Assembly (NCBI GenBank): GCA_021831785.1
Contig: JAKBMB010000011.1
Coordinates: 1-64,000 of the forward strand
Source: Deltaproteobacteria bacterium
GTDB lineage: Bacteria > Desulfobacterota > Binatia > Binatales > Binataceae
Length of the DNA: 64,000 nucleotides
Reading direction: 5' to 3'
Each line of letters opens with the position of its first letter. Within the stretch, counting starts at the first letter, position 1. A program made the position numbers and the translations under genes. Below are positions 27,983 through 37,526 of the stretch, in pieces. Below the pieces are notes generated by a model. It ran no database searches. It saw nothing but the letters and a program-made list of their open reading frames with translations, and was not told where the DNA came from.

Positions 27983-30745
27983 ATGGCCAAGGATAGCTTC
28001 GGCACCCAGGGAACGCTCAGCGTCGGCGGGCGTGAGTACGCCGTGCGCCGGCTTAACGCGCTTGAGCAGCGCGGATTTTCGCTCGCGGGATTGCCGTATT
28101 CGATCAAGGTGATGCTCGAGAACGCTTTGCGCCGCGAGGACGGACGCGCGGTCACGGCCGAGATGGCCGAGGCGCTGGCGCGTTGGCCCGCGGGTGCCGG
28201 ACAGAGCGAAATGTCCTTCATGCCTGCCCGCGTGATCTTGCAGGACTTCACCGGTGTGCCGGTGGTCGCCGACCTGGCTGCGATGCGCGACGCGGTCCGG
28301 GACCTGGGCGGCGAGCCGGAGCGGGTCAACCCGCTTAAGCCGGTGGATTTGGTAATCGATCACTCGGTCCAAGTGGATGTCTTCGGCACGCCCCAGGCGC
28401 TTGAGCGCAACGTTGAGTTCGAATTCGAGCGCAATCGCGAGCGCTACTTGTTTTTGCGCTGGGGCCAGCAGGCGCTGCGCAACTTCAAGGTAGTGCCGCC
28501 CGACACCGGAATTGTGCATCAGGTGAACCTTGAGTACCTGGCGTCGGTGGTCTTCGTTTCGGCGCAGGGCGAGGCGTATCCCGACACGGTGCTGGGCACC
28601 GACTCTCACACCACGATGATCAACGGCCTGGGCGTGGTTGGGTGGGGCGTGGGCGGAATCGAGGCCGAAGCGGCGATGCTCGGACAGTCGCTGCCGATGC
28701 TTATTCCGGAGGTAATCGGCGTGCGCGTGCGGGGGCGAATGCGCCCCGGCACGCTGGCCACCGACGTGGTGCTGACGGTCACCCAGATGCTGCGGGCCAA
28801 GGGCGTGGTCGGTAAGTTCGTCGAGTACTTCGGCCCGGGTATAGCCTCGCTGAGCGTCGCCGATCGCGCCACGCTGGCCAACATGGCGCCCGAGTACGGT
28901 GCTACGGTGGGGTTTTTCCCGATCGACGCCCTGACGCTTGAGTATCTACGGCTGACCGGACGCGCTGCCGAGCAGATCGCGCTGGTCGAAGCGTACGCAA
29001 AGGAGCAGGGCCTGTTTTGGACATCCGAGACGCCGGCGCCGGAGTTCAGCGACGTTGTAGAGCTTGACCTTGAAGCTGTCGAGCCGTCCCTGGCCGGACC
29101 GCGCCGCCCGCAGGACCGGGTAAGGCTCGCCGCGGCCAAGCGCGAGTTCAGGCGCGAATTGGCGGGCGAAATAAAGGCACGGGGGGTTGCGCTCGACGCC
29201 GGAGCGGTTGAACGCTGGATCGAGTCCGCCGCGCGCAACGGCCGCGCCGGCGACCCGGCGCCCGGCGAGCTGGGGCGCAATGTCAGCGTGTCCGCCGAGG
29301 CCGGGCGGGCAGAGATCGGACACGGAAGCGTGTTGATCGCGGCGATCACGAGTTGCACCAACACCTCCAATCCGGCGGCGATGCTGGCGGCGGGGCTGCT
29401 CGCCAAAAACGCGGTCGAGCGGGGTCTGGCGTCCAAGCCCTGGGTCAAGACCAGCCTTGCGCCAGGCTCGAAAGTCGTGAGCCGATACTTACAGAAAGCC
29501 GGTCTGATGGCGTATCTGGAACGTTTGCGCTTTAACCTGGTGGGCTACGGATGCACCACCTGTATCGGCAACAGCGGACCGCTCAGCGAGGCGATCGCAA
29601 GCGCGGTTAAACAGGGCGATCTCGTCGCCTGCGCCGTGCTCAGTGGCAATCGCAACTTCGAGGGCCGGATAAACCCGCTGACGCGCTTCAGCTATCTGGC
29701 TTCGCCGGCGCTGGTAGTGGCCTACGCCCTGGTGGGCTCGATGGATATCGACCTGGACGCGCAGCCCCTGGGAACCGGACGCGACGGCAAGCCGGTCTGG
29801 CTTAAGGATATTTGGCCCGACGCCGAGCAGCTCAGCGCCACGGTCGCGCGCGCGGTGCAAGCCGCCATGTTCCGCGACGAGTATGGCCGGGTCTTCGAGG
29901 GTGACGAACGATGGCGCGGCTTGAAGACCGTGGCGAGCGAGCTTTATCCGTGGGAGGAGGGCTCGACCTACGTCAGACGGCCGCCCTTTTTTGACGACCT
30001 TCCGTTGACGCCGCCCGCGCTGACCGATATTCGGGGCGCGCGCGTGCTGGCGATGCTCGGTGACAGTGTCACGACCGACCATATTTCGCCGGCGGGCTCG
30101 ATTCCGCCCGAGAGTCCGGCGGGCAAATATCTCATCGAGCACGGCGTCAAGCCGCGCGACTTCAACTCATACGGCGCGCGCCGCGGCAATCATGAAGTGA
30201 TGGTGCGTGGAACGTTCGCCAATATCAGGCTGCGCAATTTGCTCCTGGACGGGGTGGAGGGAGGTTTCACGCTTCATCTGCCGGACGGAGAGAAGACGAC
30301 TATCTTCGAGGCCGCCGAGCGCTACCGCGCCGAAGGCGTGCCGCTGCTAGTCATCGGGGGCAAGGAATACGGTTCCGGTTCCTCGCGCGACTGGGCGGCC
30401 AAGGGCACCCAGCTTCTGGGCGTCAGGGCCGTTCTCGCGGAAAGCTTCGAGCGCATCCATCGCAGCAACCTGGTCGGCATGGGCGTGCTGCCGCTGGAGT
30501 TCATGCCCGGCGAAAACGCGCGGGTGCTGGGTCTTACCGGACGCGAGGTCTACACAATCGAGGGCTTGTCCGCGGGCGCTAAGCGCGGTCAGCAGCTAAA
30601 GGTCCGCGTCCGGAACAACGGGAGCGAGCGCGAGTTCATGGCGCGCTCTCGCGTCGATACGCCCGAGGAGCAGGAATACCTGCGCCATGGGGGTATTCTG
30701 CCGTACGTGCTGCGCCAGTCCCTTCGCGCCAAGGCTGAAGGATAG
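27983..30745 (+). CDS. acnA: Aconitate hydratase A
   Basis: Aconitase interconverts citrate and isocitrate in the TCA cycle using a 4Fe-4S cluster. The 920-residue protein is the AcnA/IRP type. Cluster cysteines are in ITSCTNTSNP (about residue 455) and in GYGCTTCIGNSGP (about 520). The substrate loop DSHTTMINGLG and the C-terminal swivelling domain with GKEYGSGSSRDWAAKG are complete. An AGAGAGAGAC stretch before the ATG may serve in ribosome binding. Monocistronic; the next gene converges from the other strand 28 bases after the stop. Confidence 0.97.
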   Translation: MAKDSFGTQGTLSVGGREYAVRRLNALEQRGFSLAGLPYSIKVMLENALRREDGRAVTAEMAEALARWPAGAGQSEMSFMPARVILQDFTGVPVVADLAAMRDAVRDLGGEPERVNPLKPVDLVIDHSVQVDVFGTPQALERNVEFEFERNRERYLFLRWGQQALRNFKVVPPDTGIVHQVNLEYLASVVFVSAQGEAYPDTVLGTDSHTTMINGLGVVGWGVGGIEAEAAMLGQSLPMLIPEVIGVRVRGRMRPGTLATDVVLTVTQMLRAKGVVGKFVEYFGPGIASLSVADRATLANMAPEYGATVGFFPIDALTLEYLRLTGRAAEQIALVEAYAKEQGLFWTSETPAPEFSDVVELDLEAVEPSLAGPRRPQDRVRLAAAKREFRRELAGEIKARGVALDAGAVERWIESAARNGRAGDPAPGELGRNVSVSAEAGRAEIGHGSVLIAAITSCTNTSNPAAMLAAGLLAKNAVERGLASKPWVKTSLAPGSKVVSRYLQKAGLMAYLERLRFNLVGYGCTTCIGNSGPLSEAIASAVKQGDLVACAVLSGNRNFEGRINPLTRFSYLASPALVVAYALVGSMDIDLDAQPLGTGRDGKPVWLKDIWPDAEQLSATVARAVQAAMFRDEYGRVFEGDERWRGLKTVASELYPWEEGSTYVRRPPFFDDLPLTPPALTDIRGARVLAMLGDSVTTDHISPAGSIPPESPAGKYLIEHGVKPRDFNSYGARRGNHEVMVRGTFANIRLRNLLLDGVEGGFTLHLPDGEKTTIFEAAERYRAEGVPLLVIGGKEYGSGSSRDWAAKGTQLLGVRAVLAESFERIHRSNLVGMGVLPLEFMPGENARVLGLTGREVYTIEGLSAGAKRGQQLKVRVRNNGSEREFMARSRVDTPEEQEYLRHGGILPYVLRQSLRAKAEG

Positions 30746-30772
30746 GGTGTGCGAGCCGTCCGCGAGCCGGCG

Positions 30773-31855
30773 TCAGGCGGCAGAGAGACTCGGCTGGTCA
30801 AGCGCGATTGCGGTCCCGGTCTTGCGCGCGGCGTAGCGGGACAACAGCCGCAGCACCGCGGGCGTCACGTCGGCCGCGGCCTCGGGTCGAAAGCCCTCCA
30901 GTTCGGCGCCGCGCCGGCGCATGATGCCGAACATCGAAAGACGATGCAGCGCGGCCACCGCCTGGAAGTAGCGGAAGCGCTCGAAGTCCAGCGGCGCCAT
31001 CGAATGATACAGCGCGACGTAGAGCGTGCTGAAGATTTTTCTCAGCGTATTGCCGGAGACGTTCGCGCTCAGCCATCGCGGGCGCTCGAAGGCGTATGAC
31101 GAGATGATCATCGCCGTCATCGCGGCGTCCAGATTGCGGTCGCCGATGTCGGCGAACACCCAGTCAATCACTCCGGTCAGGTGGACTCCCTTAACGATCG
31201 CGTTGAGCGGATGGTAGTCGAGGTGGAGAAACGAGGCGCTGCCCGCAGCGAAGCCGGGCGCGCGTGCGGCCGCCCAGTCCAGCGCCGGTTTGAGCTGGGG
31301 CAGCGGCCCCGATTCGACGCGGGCGGCAATCGTGCCCAACATCCGATTCAGCAGCGGAGCGTCGGCTGGTTGGCCCTCGGGCGCGAAGGCGGGCGCGATG
31401 CGATCCAGGCCGAGGCTTTTCGCGTCTAGACGATGCAGCTCTATCTGCGCGCGTACAAAGGCGAAGAAGGCGAGCGAGAAGGTCCTGAAAGCGCAAAAGA
31501 AACTGTGCGTGCGCAGTAGCGGCCCGCCTGCCACGCGGTCCATGACCAGGAACGGAGCGCCCAACGGGTCGGCGTCGGGTTCGAAGCAGTAAGGTCGCGG
31601 CACCACGCATCGCGTGCCGGTTAGAGCGGCCAGGATGTCGAACTCGCGGGCGCCTTTGCTCGCCCCGTCTTTGGCCTGATAAAAGCGCAGAACCAGGGGC
31701 CGGTTGACAGGCAGCTTGGTTTTCGCGGCGCGACCGTCGACGCTAAACTCGAACACCGTGGTTTCCCAGCCGCTCGCCAGCACTTTACAGCTTGCGACCG
31801 GCGCACCAAGATATCTGGCCAGCCGATCCGCGATTCGCGCTGCTGCGTCATTCAT
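30773..31855 (-). CDS. Aminoglycoside-phosphotransferase-family kinase
   Basis: A 360-residue protein kinase-like-fold phosphotransferase. The start at 31855 is set by AGGGGG 8 bases before it. The catalytic loop FLHLDYHPLNAIV gives the H-x-D-x-x-x-x-N pattern and GVIDWVFADIGD supplies the metal-binding aspartate. The N-terminal lobe has a plausible nucleotide-binding strand (LRFYQAKDG). The family includes antibiotic, choline and sugar kinases and acyl-CoA-dehydrogenase-associated phosphotransferases. Nothing nearby picks the substrate, and a resistance role should not be assumed. Confidence 0.85.
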   Translation of the reverse strand: MNDAAARIADRLARYLGAPVASCKVLASGWETTVFEFSVDGRAAKTKLPVNRPLVLRFYQAKDGASKGAREFDILAALTGTRCVVPRPYCFEPDADPLGAPFLVMDRVAGGPLLRTHSFFCAFRTFSLAFFAFVRAQIELHRLDAKSLGLDRIAPAFAPEGQPADAPLLNRMLGTIAARVESGPLPQLKPALDWAAARAPGFAAGSASFLHLDYHPLNAIVKGVHLTGVIDWVFADIGDRNLDAAMTAMIISSYAFERPRWLSANVSGNTLRKIFSTLYVALYHSMAPLDFERFRYFQAVAALHRLSMFGIMRRRGAELEGFRPEAAADVTPAVLRLLSRYAARKTGTAIALDQPSLSAA

Positions 31856-32536
31856 CGTGTTTCCCCCTGGCAGTCCTGAACTGGAGCGCGGCGTCCGTAC
31901 CGCTTGCCGCTCTGACTTCACCGGCGAACCTCGCCGCAACGGCGTCGGCGACGATTTTCGCTGCGACGGCGTGGCCGGCCATGCTTGGCGCGCTCACCGG
32001 ACCGGCCACGCCGAATCCAACGACAATTTTATATATGACACTGGCGTCAGTGTCATCACCACCCGACGCACGAGCGCCGGCGCGCCGAAATCGCGGCGAA
32101 GCCGGCTTGAGTGGCGGCACGTGGACCGCGTCTCTCGCCGCTATTACCGCAAGACGCGCGGAATTTATCGGCTGCTTAACCTTGGCAGACATTCACGCCT
32201 GCTAGCGCGCATCGGCCCGCGCCACCTCGTGCTGTGGTCCTTCCTCATGGTGACGAACCAGGGTGCGGGATTGATGCTGGCCCCGGTGGTGGTGTGAGGT
32301 CTGGGTCAGATCGGCGCAGGCCACGGGCACATGTTCCACATCGCGTGGCTTGCCAAGGGCGGCCTGGGGTTCGGCTGGGGCGAGCCGTTTTTCTCTGTTT
32401 GGGATACCGGTCGCTTAGCTCGAACGCAGGTAGGGTTCGCTTTCAGCGTTGTCGGCGCTGGTTTTGAGCTTGGCCGCTGGCCCTAGCGCGGCGTCGGCGC
32501 TACACTTGATCTATTCCTCTTCGGAGCGTGTGCGCC
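31856..32536. other. 681-base region with one possible broken small gene
   Basis: The region lies upstream of the APH-like gene. On the plus strand a reading frame from about 32118 (VDRVSRRYYRKTRGIYRLLN...) stops at TGA 32295-32297. It then continues in the same frame from an ATG at 32331 to TAG 32484-32486. The two pieces look protein-like, but no family is recognised, so this is not called as a gene. Confidence 0.35.
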
Positions 32537-32899
32537 GTGGACAGGCAGGCTCCTAAAAAAGCGGTTATTGTTCCGATAGAGAAAGGCCGGCGCCGGCGCG
32601 CCAAGGCCTTGCCGGCGGCTGGGCAGCGCGCAGCACGCAAGCGGATTAGTCCGCTTGCGATTATCCTCGTCGGGTTGATCGCCTTATGCGCGCTTGCACT
32701 CGCGATACGAGCGATAGCGGCACGGCTGGCGGCTACGGACCGGTTGGCTGCCGCGACGGGAACCGGAATGGCTATCGTCGTAGGCCTAGCTGGGGTGGCG
32801 GCGTTGGTTTACGTCAAGCGGGGTGATTTTGCCGGCCGCGCCAGGCCCGGCAGCGGACCTTCGCGCGGCGGCCCCAGAAAGGGCATGTTCAGCCCGTAG
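32537..32899 (+). CDS. Small membrane protein with basic N-terminus, unknown
   Basis: A 120-residue protein. The GTG at 32537 has CGGAG about 10 bases upstream; a GTG at 32528 is also in frame. A Lys/Arg-rich first third is followed by two hydrophobic segments (PLAIILVGLIALCALALAI and GMAIVVGLAGVAALVYV). The last 25 residues are Gly/Pro/Arg-rich. No family is recognised. Codon use is compatible with coding, but evidence is limited to frame and topology. Confidence 0.45.
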   Translation: MDRQAPKKAVIVPIEKGRRRRAKALPAAGQRAARKRISPLAIILVGLIALCALALAIRAIAARLAATDRLAAATGTGMAIVVGLAGVAALVYVKRGDFAGRARPGSGPSRGGPRKGMFSP

Positions 32900-33104
32900 T
32901 TCCTGGCCCGTGCGCTCGGCTCTGAAGCCGCGACCCTGACATCCCTTCATATTGCCCGTTATATTTGCCCGTCCCCGAGCTTGCCGAAGCGGGTCGGGTT
33001 GAGTCAGCGATCGACATCTGCGGGCTGAAGGCTGCTATCCGTTGTTCACGGCCTTGGGCGGCCGCAGGTTGGTTTGCGGGCTTGGGTAGGCGAGAACTGG
33101 TGTT

Positions 33105-34196
33105 TCATTTCAGGATCGCTGTGCCGGGGGGTGGTATATGGTGCTGTTGCTGGAGGGTCGAGGTGAGCAACTGTCCGCGTGTGTCGCCGATATCGATGGA
33201 CGCCTCGACCGAGAGCCCAATCCGTAGCTGTTTGTCGCGAGGAACCGGCCCGTCGAGCAAAATCTTGACCGGGACGCGCTGGACGACTTTAACCCAGTTG
33301 CCGGTTGCGTTCTCCGGGGGCAAAAGAGCGAAGGCTTGCCCGGTGCCCAGCGCTATCGAGTCAACGCGTCCGCGATAGACATAGCCGGGGTAAATGTCGG
33401 CCTCGACCTCCGCCTCTTGCCCCACGCGCACGTCGGTGAGTTGGGTTTCCTTGAAGTTCGCGGTGACGTAGAGGTTGTGCCAGGGCACTAAGGTCATCAT
33501 CGGTTCGCCGGCCTGGACGCGGTTGCCGACCTGGACGGTTTTGTGGGTAACCACGCCGTCGAGCGGCGCATAAATTTTGCTATAGCTCAGGTTAAGCCGA
33601 GCCGCGGTCAACGCTGCCTCAGCCTGCCTGACAATTGGCCGGGCGTAGCGCTCGTGGTCGTCCAGGCTGAGCCCCAGGGCGGCGCGAGCGCGCTCGAGCT
33701 CCTGCTTGCCCAGTGCCACGTTCGCTTGCGCCACCTTGAGCGCCGTCAACGCGTGATCGTAGTAGTCCTGCGAGACGACCTCGGCCTGGCGCAGTGCTTT
33801 GGCGCGGGCATAGTCCAACTGAGCCTGGTGCAGTTGCGATTGGAAAAGGCGCAAGGCGGACTCGGCCGAGGCCACGGCCGCGAACTGCTGGTCCACGGTC
33901 TGGCGCGCGTTTTCGAGCACCGCCCGGGCCTCAGCCAATGCGGCCGCGTAATCGCGCGGGTCTAACTCCACCAACAGGTCGCCGGCCTTGACGACATAGT
34001 TGTCGTCGATGTAAACGCGGTAGACCGTGCCTTGAACGCGCGGCGCGATCATCATCACCGTTGCGTCCACGTACGCGTCGTCCGTCGAGACGTGGGTCAT
34101 GTAATAACGGAGTAATCGGGATCCGGGCACGGCCAAAACTGCCAACGCAACGAGGACGGCGCTGAATAGCAGACGTCGAAGACTGAAGAGCTTCAT
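33105..34196 (-). CDS. HlyD/EmrA-type membrane fusion protein
   Basis: This periplasmic adaptor links an inner-membrane exporter to an outer-membrane channel. The 363-residue product has one N-terminal membrane helix (residues about 8-27), then STDDAYVDATVMMIAPRVQG, the barrel-sandwich half motif typical of EmrA. A long coiled-coil hairpin (about 95-195) and the second half motif YSKIYAPLDGVVTHKTVQVG follow, with a beta-barrel including VTANFKETQL. No EmrB-type transporter or outer-membrane factor is next to it in the window. A partner elsewhere is inferred. Confidence 0.88.
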   Translation of the reverse strand: MKLFSLRRLLFSAVLVALAVLAVPGSRLLRYYMTHVSTDDAYVDATVMMIAPRVQGTVYRVYIDDNYVVKAGDLLVELDPRDYAAALAEARAVLENARQTVDQQFAAVASAESALRLFQSQLHQAQLDYARAKALRQAEVVSQDYYDHALTALKVAQANVALGKQELERARAALGLSLDDHERYARPIVRQAEAALTAARLNLSYSKIYAPLDGVVTHKTVQVGNRVQAGEPMMTLVPWHNLYVTANFKETQLTDVRVGQEAEVEADIYPGYVYRGRVDSIALGTGQAFALLPPENATGNWVKVVQRVPVKILLDGPVPRDKQLRIGLSVEASIDIGDTRGQLLTSTLQQQHHIPPPGTAILK

Positions 34197-34516
34197 CTAC
34201 GGGATCTCGCCGTTTATCGGCAAGTGCAGGTCGCGGCGCTGCGGCAGAAGCAGGGGCTGCTCTCTTGGAAATCGAAGCTACGTTGATCCGTCTTGGCTGT
34301 CAAACTCCGCTTAGGTGTGGCACATGCGCTTGTGGTGCAGCGGTCGATGCTGCGGTGGCCGCGTTTGCCGGTCCGTCAAGGCGCCTTACGCTGCGCGCCG
34401 CGATGTTGGCGCCTGCGTTTGCCGTGCCGGATCGCGCGCCTCGAGCGCGCGCGAGCTTCTGGTTGCGGGCCGAAACGCGGCTCGACGACGCGAGCGGCCG
34501 CTATCGGCGGCGCGCC
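34197..34516. other. 320-base intergenic stretch, no gene seen
   Basis: It lies between the EmrA-like gene start and the lipoprotein stop (both minus strand) and probably contains the EmrA-like promoter. Short frames here are not convincing. Confidence 0.45.
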
Positions 34517-35203
34517 TCAATTGCTGGGATGTGACGGTATAAGGACATTGGGGCCATTGGTGACGGTGTTCGTCAAGACGCCGTTCTGGAATAACTCCAC
34601 TGTCATGGGGCCGAAGCCGATGTTGTTTTCCGAAAGTTGTGCCGTAGTGGGCCCGTTGGGTTGCTTGAAGATAAAGACTACGGGTGCAGTCGCTGAGACT
34701 TGAAAGACCGAGTTTTGATCTTCGATCGTTCCGTTTACCACCATTCCGTAGGGGCCTAGCACCAAATAGCGGATGTCCGGGTTGGCGGGAGGGCCTATCG
34801 TTGGGACGGTGCTGGTCAACTGCAGTTGCGTGGTCGCATAGGGCTGGCTAGCCTCGTTGGCGTACACGATGGTGCTGCCGCCTATGGCGTCGACGCTCAT
34901 CAGGGAAAAATCGTCGTTGCGCAGCTTGGTGAGCACCATCCTCACCGGCGGCGTCGCATTTATGAGAAGAACTGTCAGCGGCACGGCGCCTTGGATCTGC
35001 CACGATGAGTCCAGATCGGAGATCGTCGCGCTGAACGGCAGGCCTGACGTGCCAACCAATTGAAAGCCGCGCTCGCTGGAGACGGCCGAGCCGAAGACCT
35101 CTTGGAAGTAGTTGCAGCCGGCGGCGAACAGGCACCAACTCCCGATTATAGCTAACCGTATAGCGGCGGTCAGCCCCACGGTGACGAGCTCCGCCCGACG
35201 CAC
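34517..35203 (-). CDS. Predicted lipoprotein, function unknown
   Basis: A 228-residue protein. The GTG start at 35203 is chosen because AGGAG lies 8 bases before it, and it gives a clean signal peptide with lipobox FAAGC (Cys about residue 30). A longer frame starting at 35350 would bury this. The mature part is beta-rich with repeated Thr/Val strands and no recognised domain. It follows the DUF4382 gene by about 150 bases on the same strand and could share its transcript. Confidence 0.65.
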   Translation of the reverse strand: MRRAELVTVGLTAAIRLAIIGSWCLFAAGCNYFQEVFGSAVSSERGFQLVGTSGLPFSATISDLDSSWQIQGAVPLTVLLINATPPVRMVLTKLRNDDFSLMSVDAIGGSTIVYANEASQPYATTQLQLTSTVPTIGPPANPDIRYLVLGPYGMVVNGTIEDQNSVFQVSATAPVVFIFKQPNGPTTAQLSENNIGFGPMTVELFQNGVLTNTVTNGPNVLIPSHPSN

Positions 35204-35351
35204 CGCAACAACTCCTGCGCGCGGCGTTCGGGCGCCTGCTGCGCACCGAACCTCGGTAGCTGGTCGCGCCGCTAGCGTCCTAGCCGTGCCTGCCGGCTGG
35301 GGCGAAACCCAGCGGCCATTACCCACGAAATGTGACACGAAAGATCGCATA

Positions 35352-37343
35352 TTAGCCCCCGCTGAGATTGCCGACGTTCGTGGTGGAGCAAACTCCAGGG
35401 CATCCCGGCCCGGGTCCCTGACATACGCTCGGACACGGGCTTGAGATTGGCGCCGGGGTTGGCACGACAATGGTCGTTGGGCTGGCGGCGGCGCCGCTGT
35501 CCAGGCGTGTCAACGTATATTGGTCGGGCGGCACACAGACGGAGAACTGCCCCGCGTTGGAGGCAAATGAGGGCGCCACCGCCGATTGCATCACGTCTAC
35601 CAGGCAGCCTGCCGTTGAGCTGCTTTCTATGGTGCAGGCCGGGGCGATGCAGCTCCCGCCCGAGGGCAGCGGCGCGCACTTGGCGACCTGCACCGTGGTT
35701 TCGGCCGTGGGACTGACTGCGGTGCCGCCGATGCTGGCGTGGCCGACGCAGTCGAAGGTGCCAAGGTCGACGCCGCTTGCGCCCGCAGGAACGCCGGTTG
35801 CGGTGAGTAGGTTGTGCCCGGTGAAGGTGCTGGGGTCGATTTGCTGGTAAAAATCGAGCGTGGTTGCGACCAAATCGTATACCCCCGGTTGGGTCGGCAC
35901 GTCAATCGAAAAAGAAGTGGAAGTTTCGCCCGCCGGTATTACCACTGGAAACAGGGTGGCCGCGACGATGTTTTGCGTGCCGGTCTGTTCGGCTACGACC
36001 TCGAATTCTACGTCGGTGCCGGGCGGCGGGGCAATCGCGACGCTCGCCACGCCGCTGATGGGCGCGCTGGTGAGTGCAAAGCTGCAATTGTTGGGGTTGG
36101 CGCTCGGCGAGCAGGTGACTGTCGCTCCGCTGGCGGCGGGCGCGTTGACCGTGCTCACCGCGGCGTCGTGGCCTGAGTACGACGCGCGCAGCGAATAGGC
36201 CGGTCCGCTCGCCGGGAAGGGCACGGTCAGCACGTTGGCGAAGCTGTAGCCCGCGTTGCCGGGCGTGGCGTTGGTCGAGGCTACTACCACGCACTGACTG
36301 GGGGTGTCCAAGCAGTTGGCGCTGGAGTTATTGGAGGGTGGAACCAGAAGCTCGATCAGCGCGCCGCCCAACGGGTGGCCGGCGCTGTCAGTCACCGTAC
36401 CGCCGATCTGGCCGAAATTGCTGGTTGGGGCGACGGTGAAACTTACGGGCGTCGAAGTTACGCCGACGGACAGCGGCAGGCCGCTATATCCGGCGAAGCT
36501 CACCCCAGGGCCTGAGGCGTAAAGGTCATAGGCGGCGCTCCCACCGATCGGCGCTGGTAAACCGAAGGCAAACGTCCCCGTCGGAGTAACCGGAACTTGT
36601 GCCACGATATTGGCGGTACCGCTGGGCAAAGCAGTTACCAGCACGCCGGCGTAGTTGGTGAAGCCGGACACCGTCCCCGTCACCTGAGCCAGATACTGGT
36701 TGGGCGAAACAACGCTCAAGGTCGGCGACATTTGATAACTGCCGCCGGGCGCGGTGGGGGGAATCAAAACGCTCGGGTTAAGATCGAGAACGAGTTGAGT
36801 CATACTGTTGGCGGTGACCGGCACCGGTGCGCTGGCTCTGAGCTCCACGCCGCTGGTAATGCTCAAGCCGTAGGCGATGCATCCCTCCAGCACCGGCGCG
36901 CCGGTGCAGGAGGGCACGATCACCCCAGGGTCGTTCAGAAAGATCACTTCAATCTGATTGTAGACCTGCTCGGGCAACTGTACGGTGTTGAGCAATCGGG
37001 CTTCGGCCTGCACGTTGTTAAAGTTCAATTGCAAGCCCGAGCCCACGCCGCTCACTTCGGGCGCGGGATAGATGGCGTACCAGTTGATGTCACTGTCGCT
37101 GACCTCGGGGTTGGTGCTCGGGTTAACCCTAACCTGAGCGATGCTAAGCGCGATCTGCTGAAACCCTGCCGAGGGGCTGTCGACCAACCCAATCTCGAGT
37201 GAGCCGCTGGGCACGCTGGGGGTGGCTGCATTCGAGGACTTCAAGTCCGTGCCCGTGCCCCAGGGTAGGGCCAACAGGAGCAGGGCGAAAAGCAGGGGAG
37301 CAAGGAGCAGTGTGGCGATGCGTGCGAGCAGAGATCGTTTCAC
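35352..37343 (-). CDS. Secreted DUF4382-type protein with carboxypeptidase-regulatory-like repeats
   Basis: A 663-residue protein with a signal peptide (basic start, hydrophobic residues about 8-26). Residues about 46-210 match the DUF4382 layout: GSLEIGLVDSPSAGFQQIALSIAQVRV, then an insert ending in the L-DLNPSVLIPP strand. Several Ig-like or transthyretin-like beta-sandwich units follow (GTVTDSAGHPLGGALIELLV is one). A C-terminal cysteine-rich patch (CPSVCQGPGPGCPGVC) may form disulfides. DUF4382 proteins are secreted and of unknown role. Placement next to the VWA-FHA gene suggests a surface-protein cluster. Confidence 0.75.
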   Translation of the reverse strand: MKRSLLARIATLLLAPLLFALLLLALPWGTGTDLKSSNAATPSVPSGSLEIGLVDSPSAGFQQIALSIAQVRVNPSTNPEVSDSDINWYAIYPAPEVSGVGSGLQLNFNNVQAEARLLNTVQLPEQVYNQIEVIFLNDPGVIVPSCTGAPVLEGCIAYGLSITSGVELRASAPVPVTANSMTQLVLDLNPSVLIPPTAPGGSYQMSPTLSVVSPNQYLAQVTGTVSGFTNYAGVLVTALPSGTANIVAQVPVTPTGTFAFGLPAPIGGSAAYDLYASGPGVSFAGYSGLPLSVGVTSTPVSFTVAPTSNFGQIGGTVTDSAGHPLGGALIELLVPPSNNSSANCLDTPSQCVVVASTNATPGNAGYSFANVLTVPFPASGPAYSLRASYSGHDAAVSTVNAPAASGATVTCSPSANPNNCSFALTSAPISGVASVAIAPPPGTDVEFEVVAEQTGTQNIVAATLFPVVIPAGETSTSFSIDVPTQPGVYDLVATTLDFYQQIDPSTFTGHNLLTATGVPAGASGVDLGTFDCVGHASIGGTAVSPTAETTVQVAKCAPLPSGGSCIAPACTIESSSTAGCLVDVMQSAVAPSFASNAGQFSVCVPPDQYTLTRLDSGAAASPTTIVVPTPAPISSPCPSVCQGPGPGCPGVCSTTNVGNLSGG

Positions 37344-37526
37344 CGGGTTCCCATCAAGCTAAAGTTACGTCAAAAATCGGCGCCTGAGCTAAGATACGCA
37401 ACACGCCGCGTCGGCGGCGCCCTGCCGTGTTTACTCTACACCTGACAAGCTAAGTGGCGCACCGGCCAGCGTGCAAGCTATAGTAGACACGGCCAAGCTG
37501 TTCGTGTTTAGAGGTCGCCTCAACTC

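Noticed and set aside
30773-31855. Antibiotic resistance by the APH-family protein
   Set aside because: The kinase motifs show only the fold. The family is very broad and no resistance context is seen.
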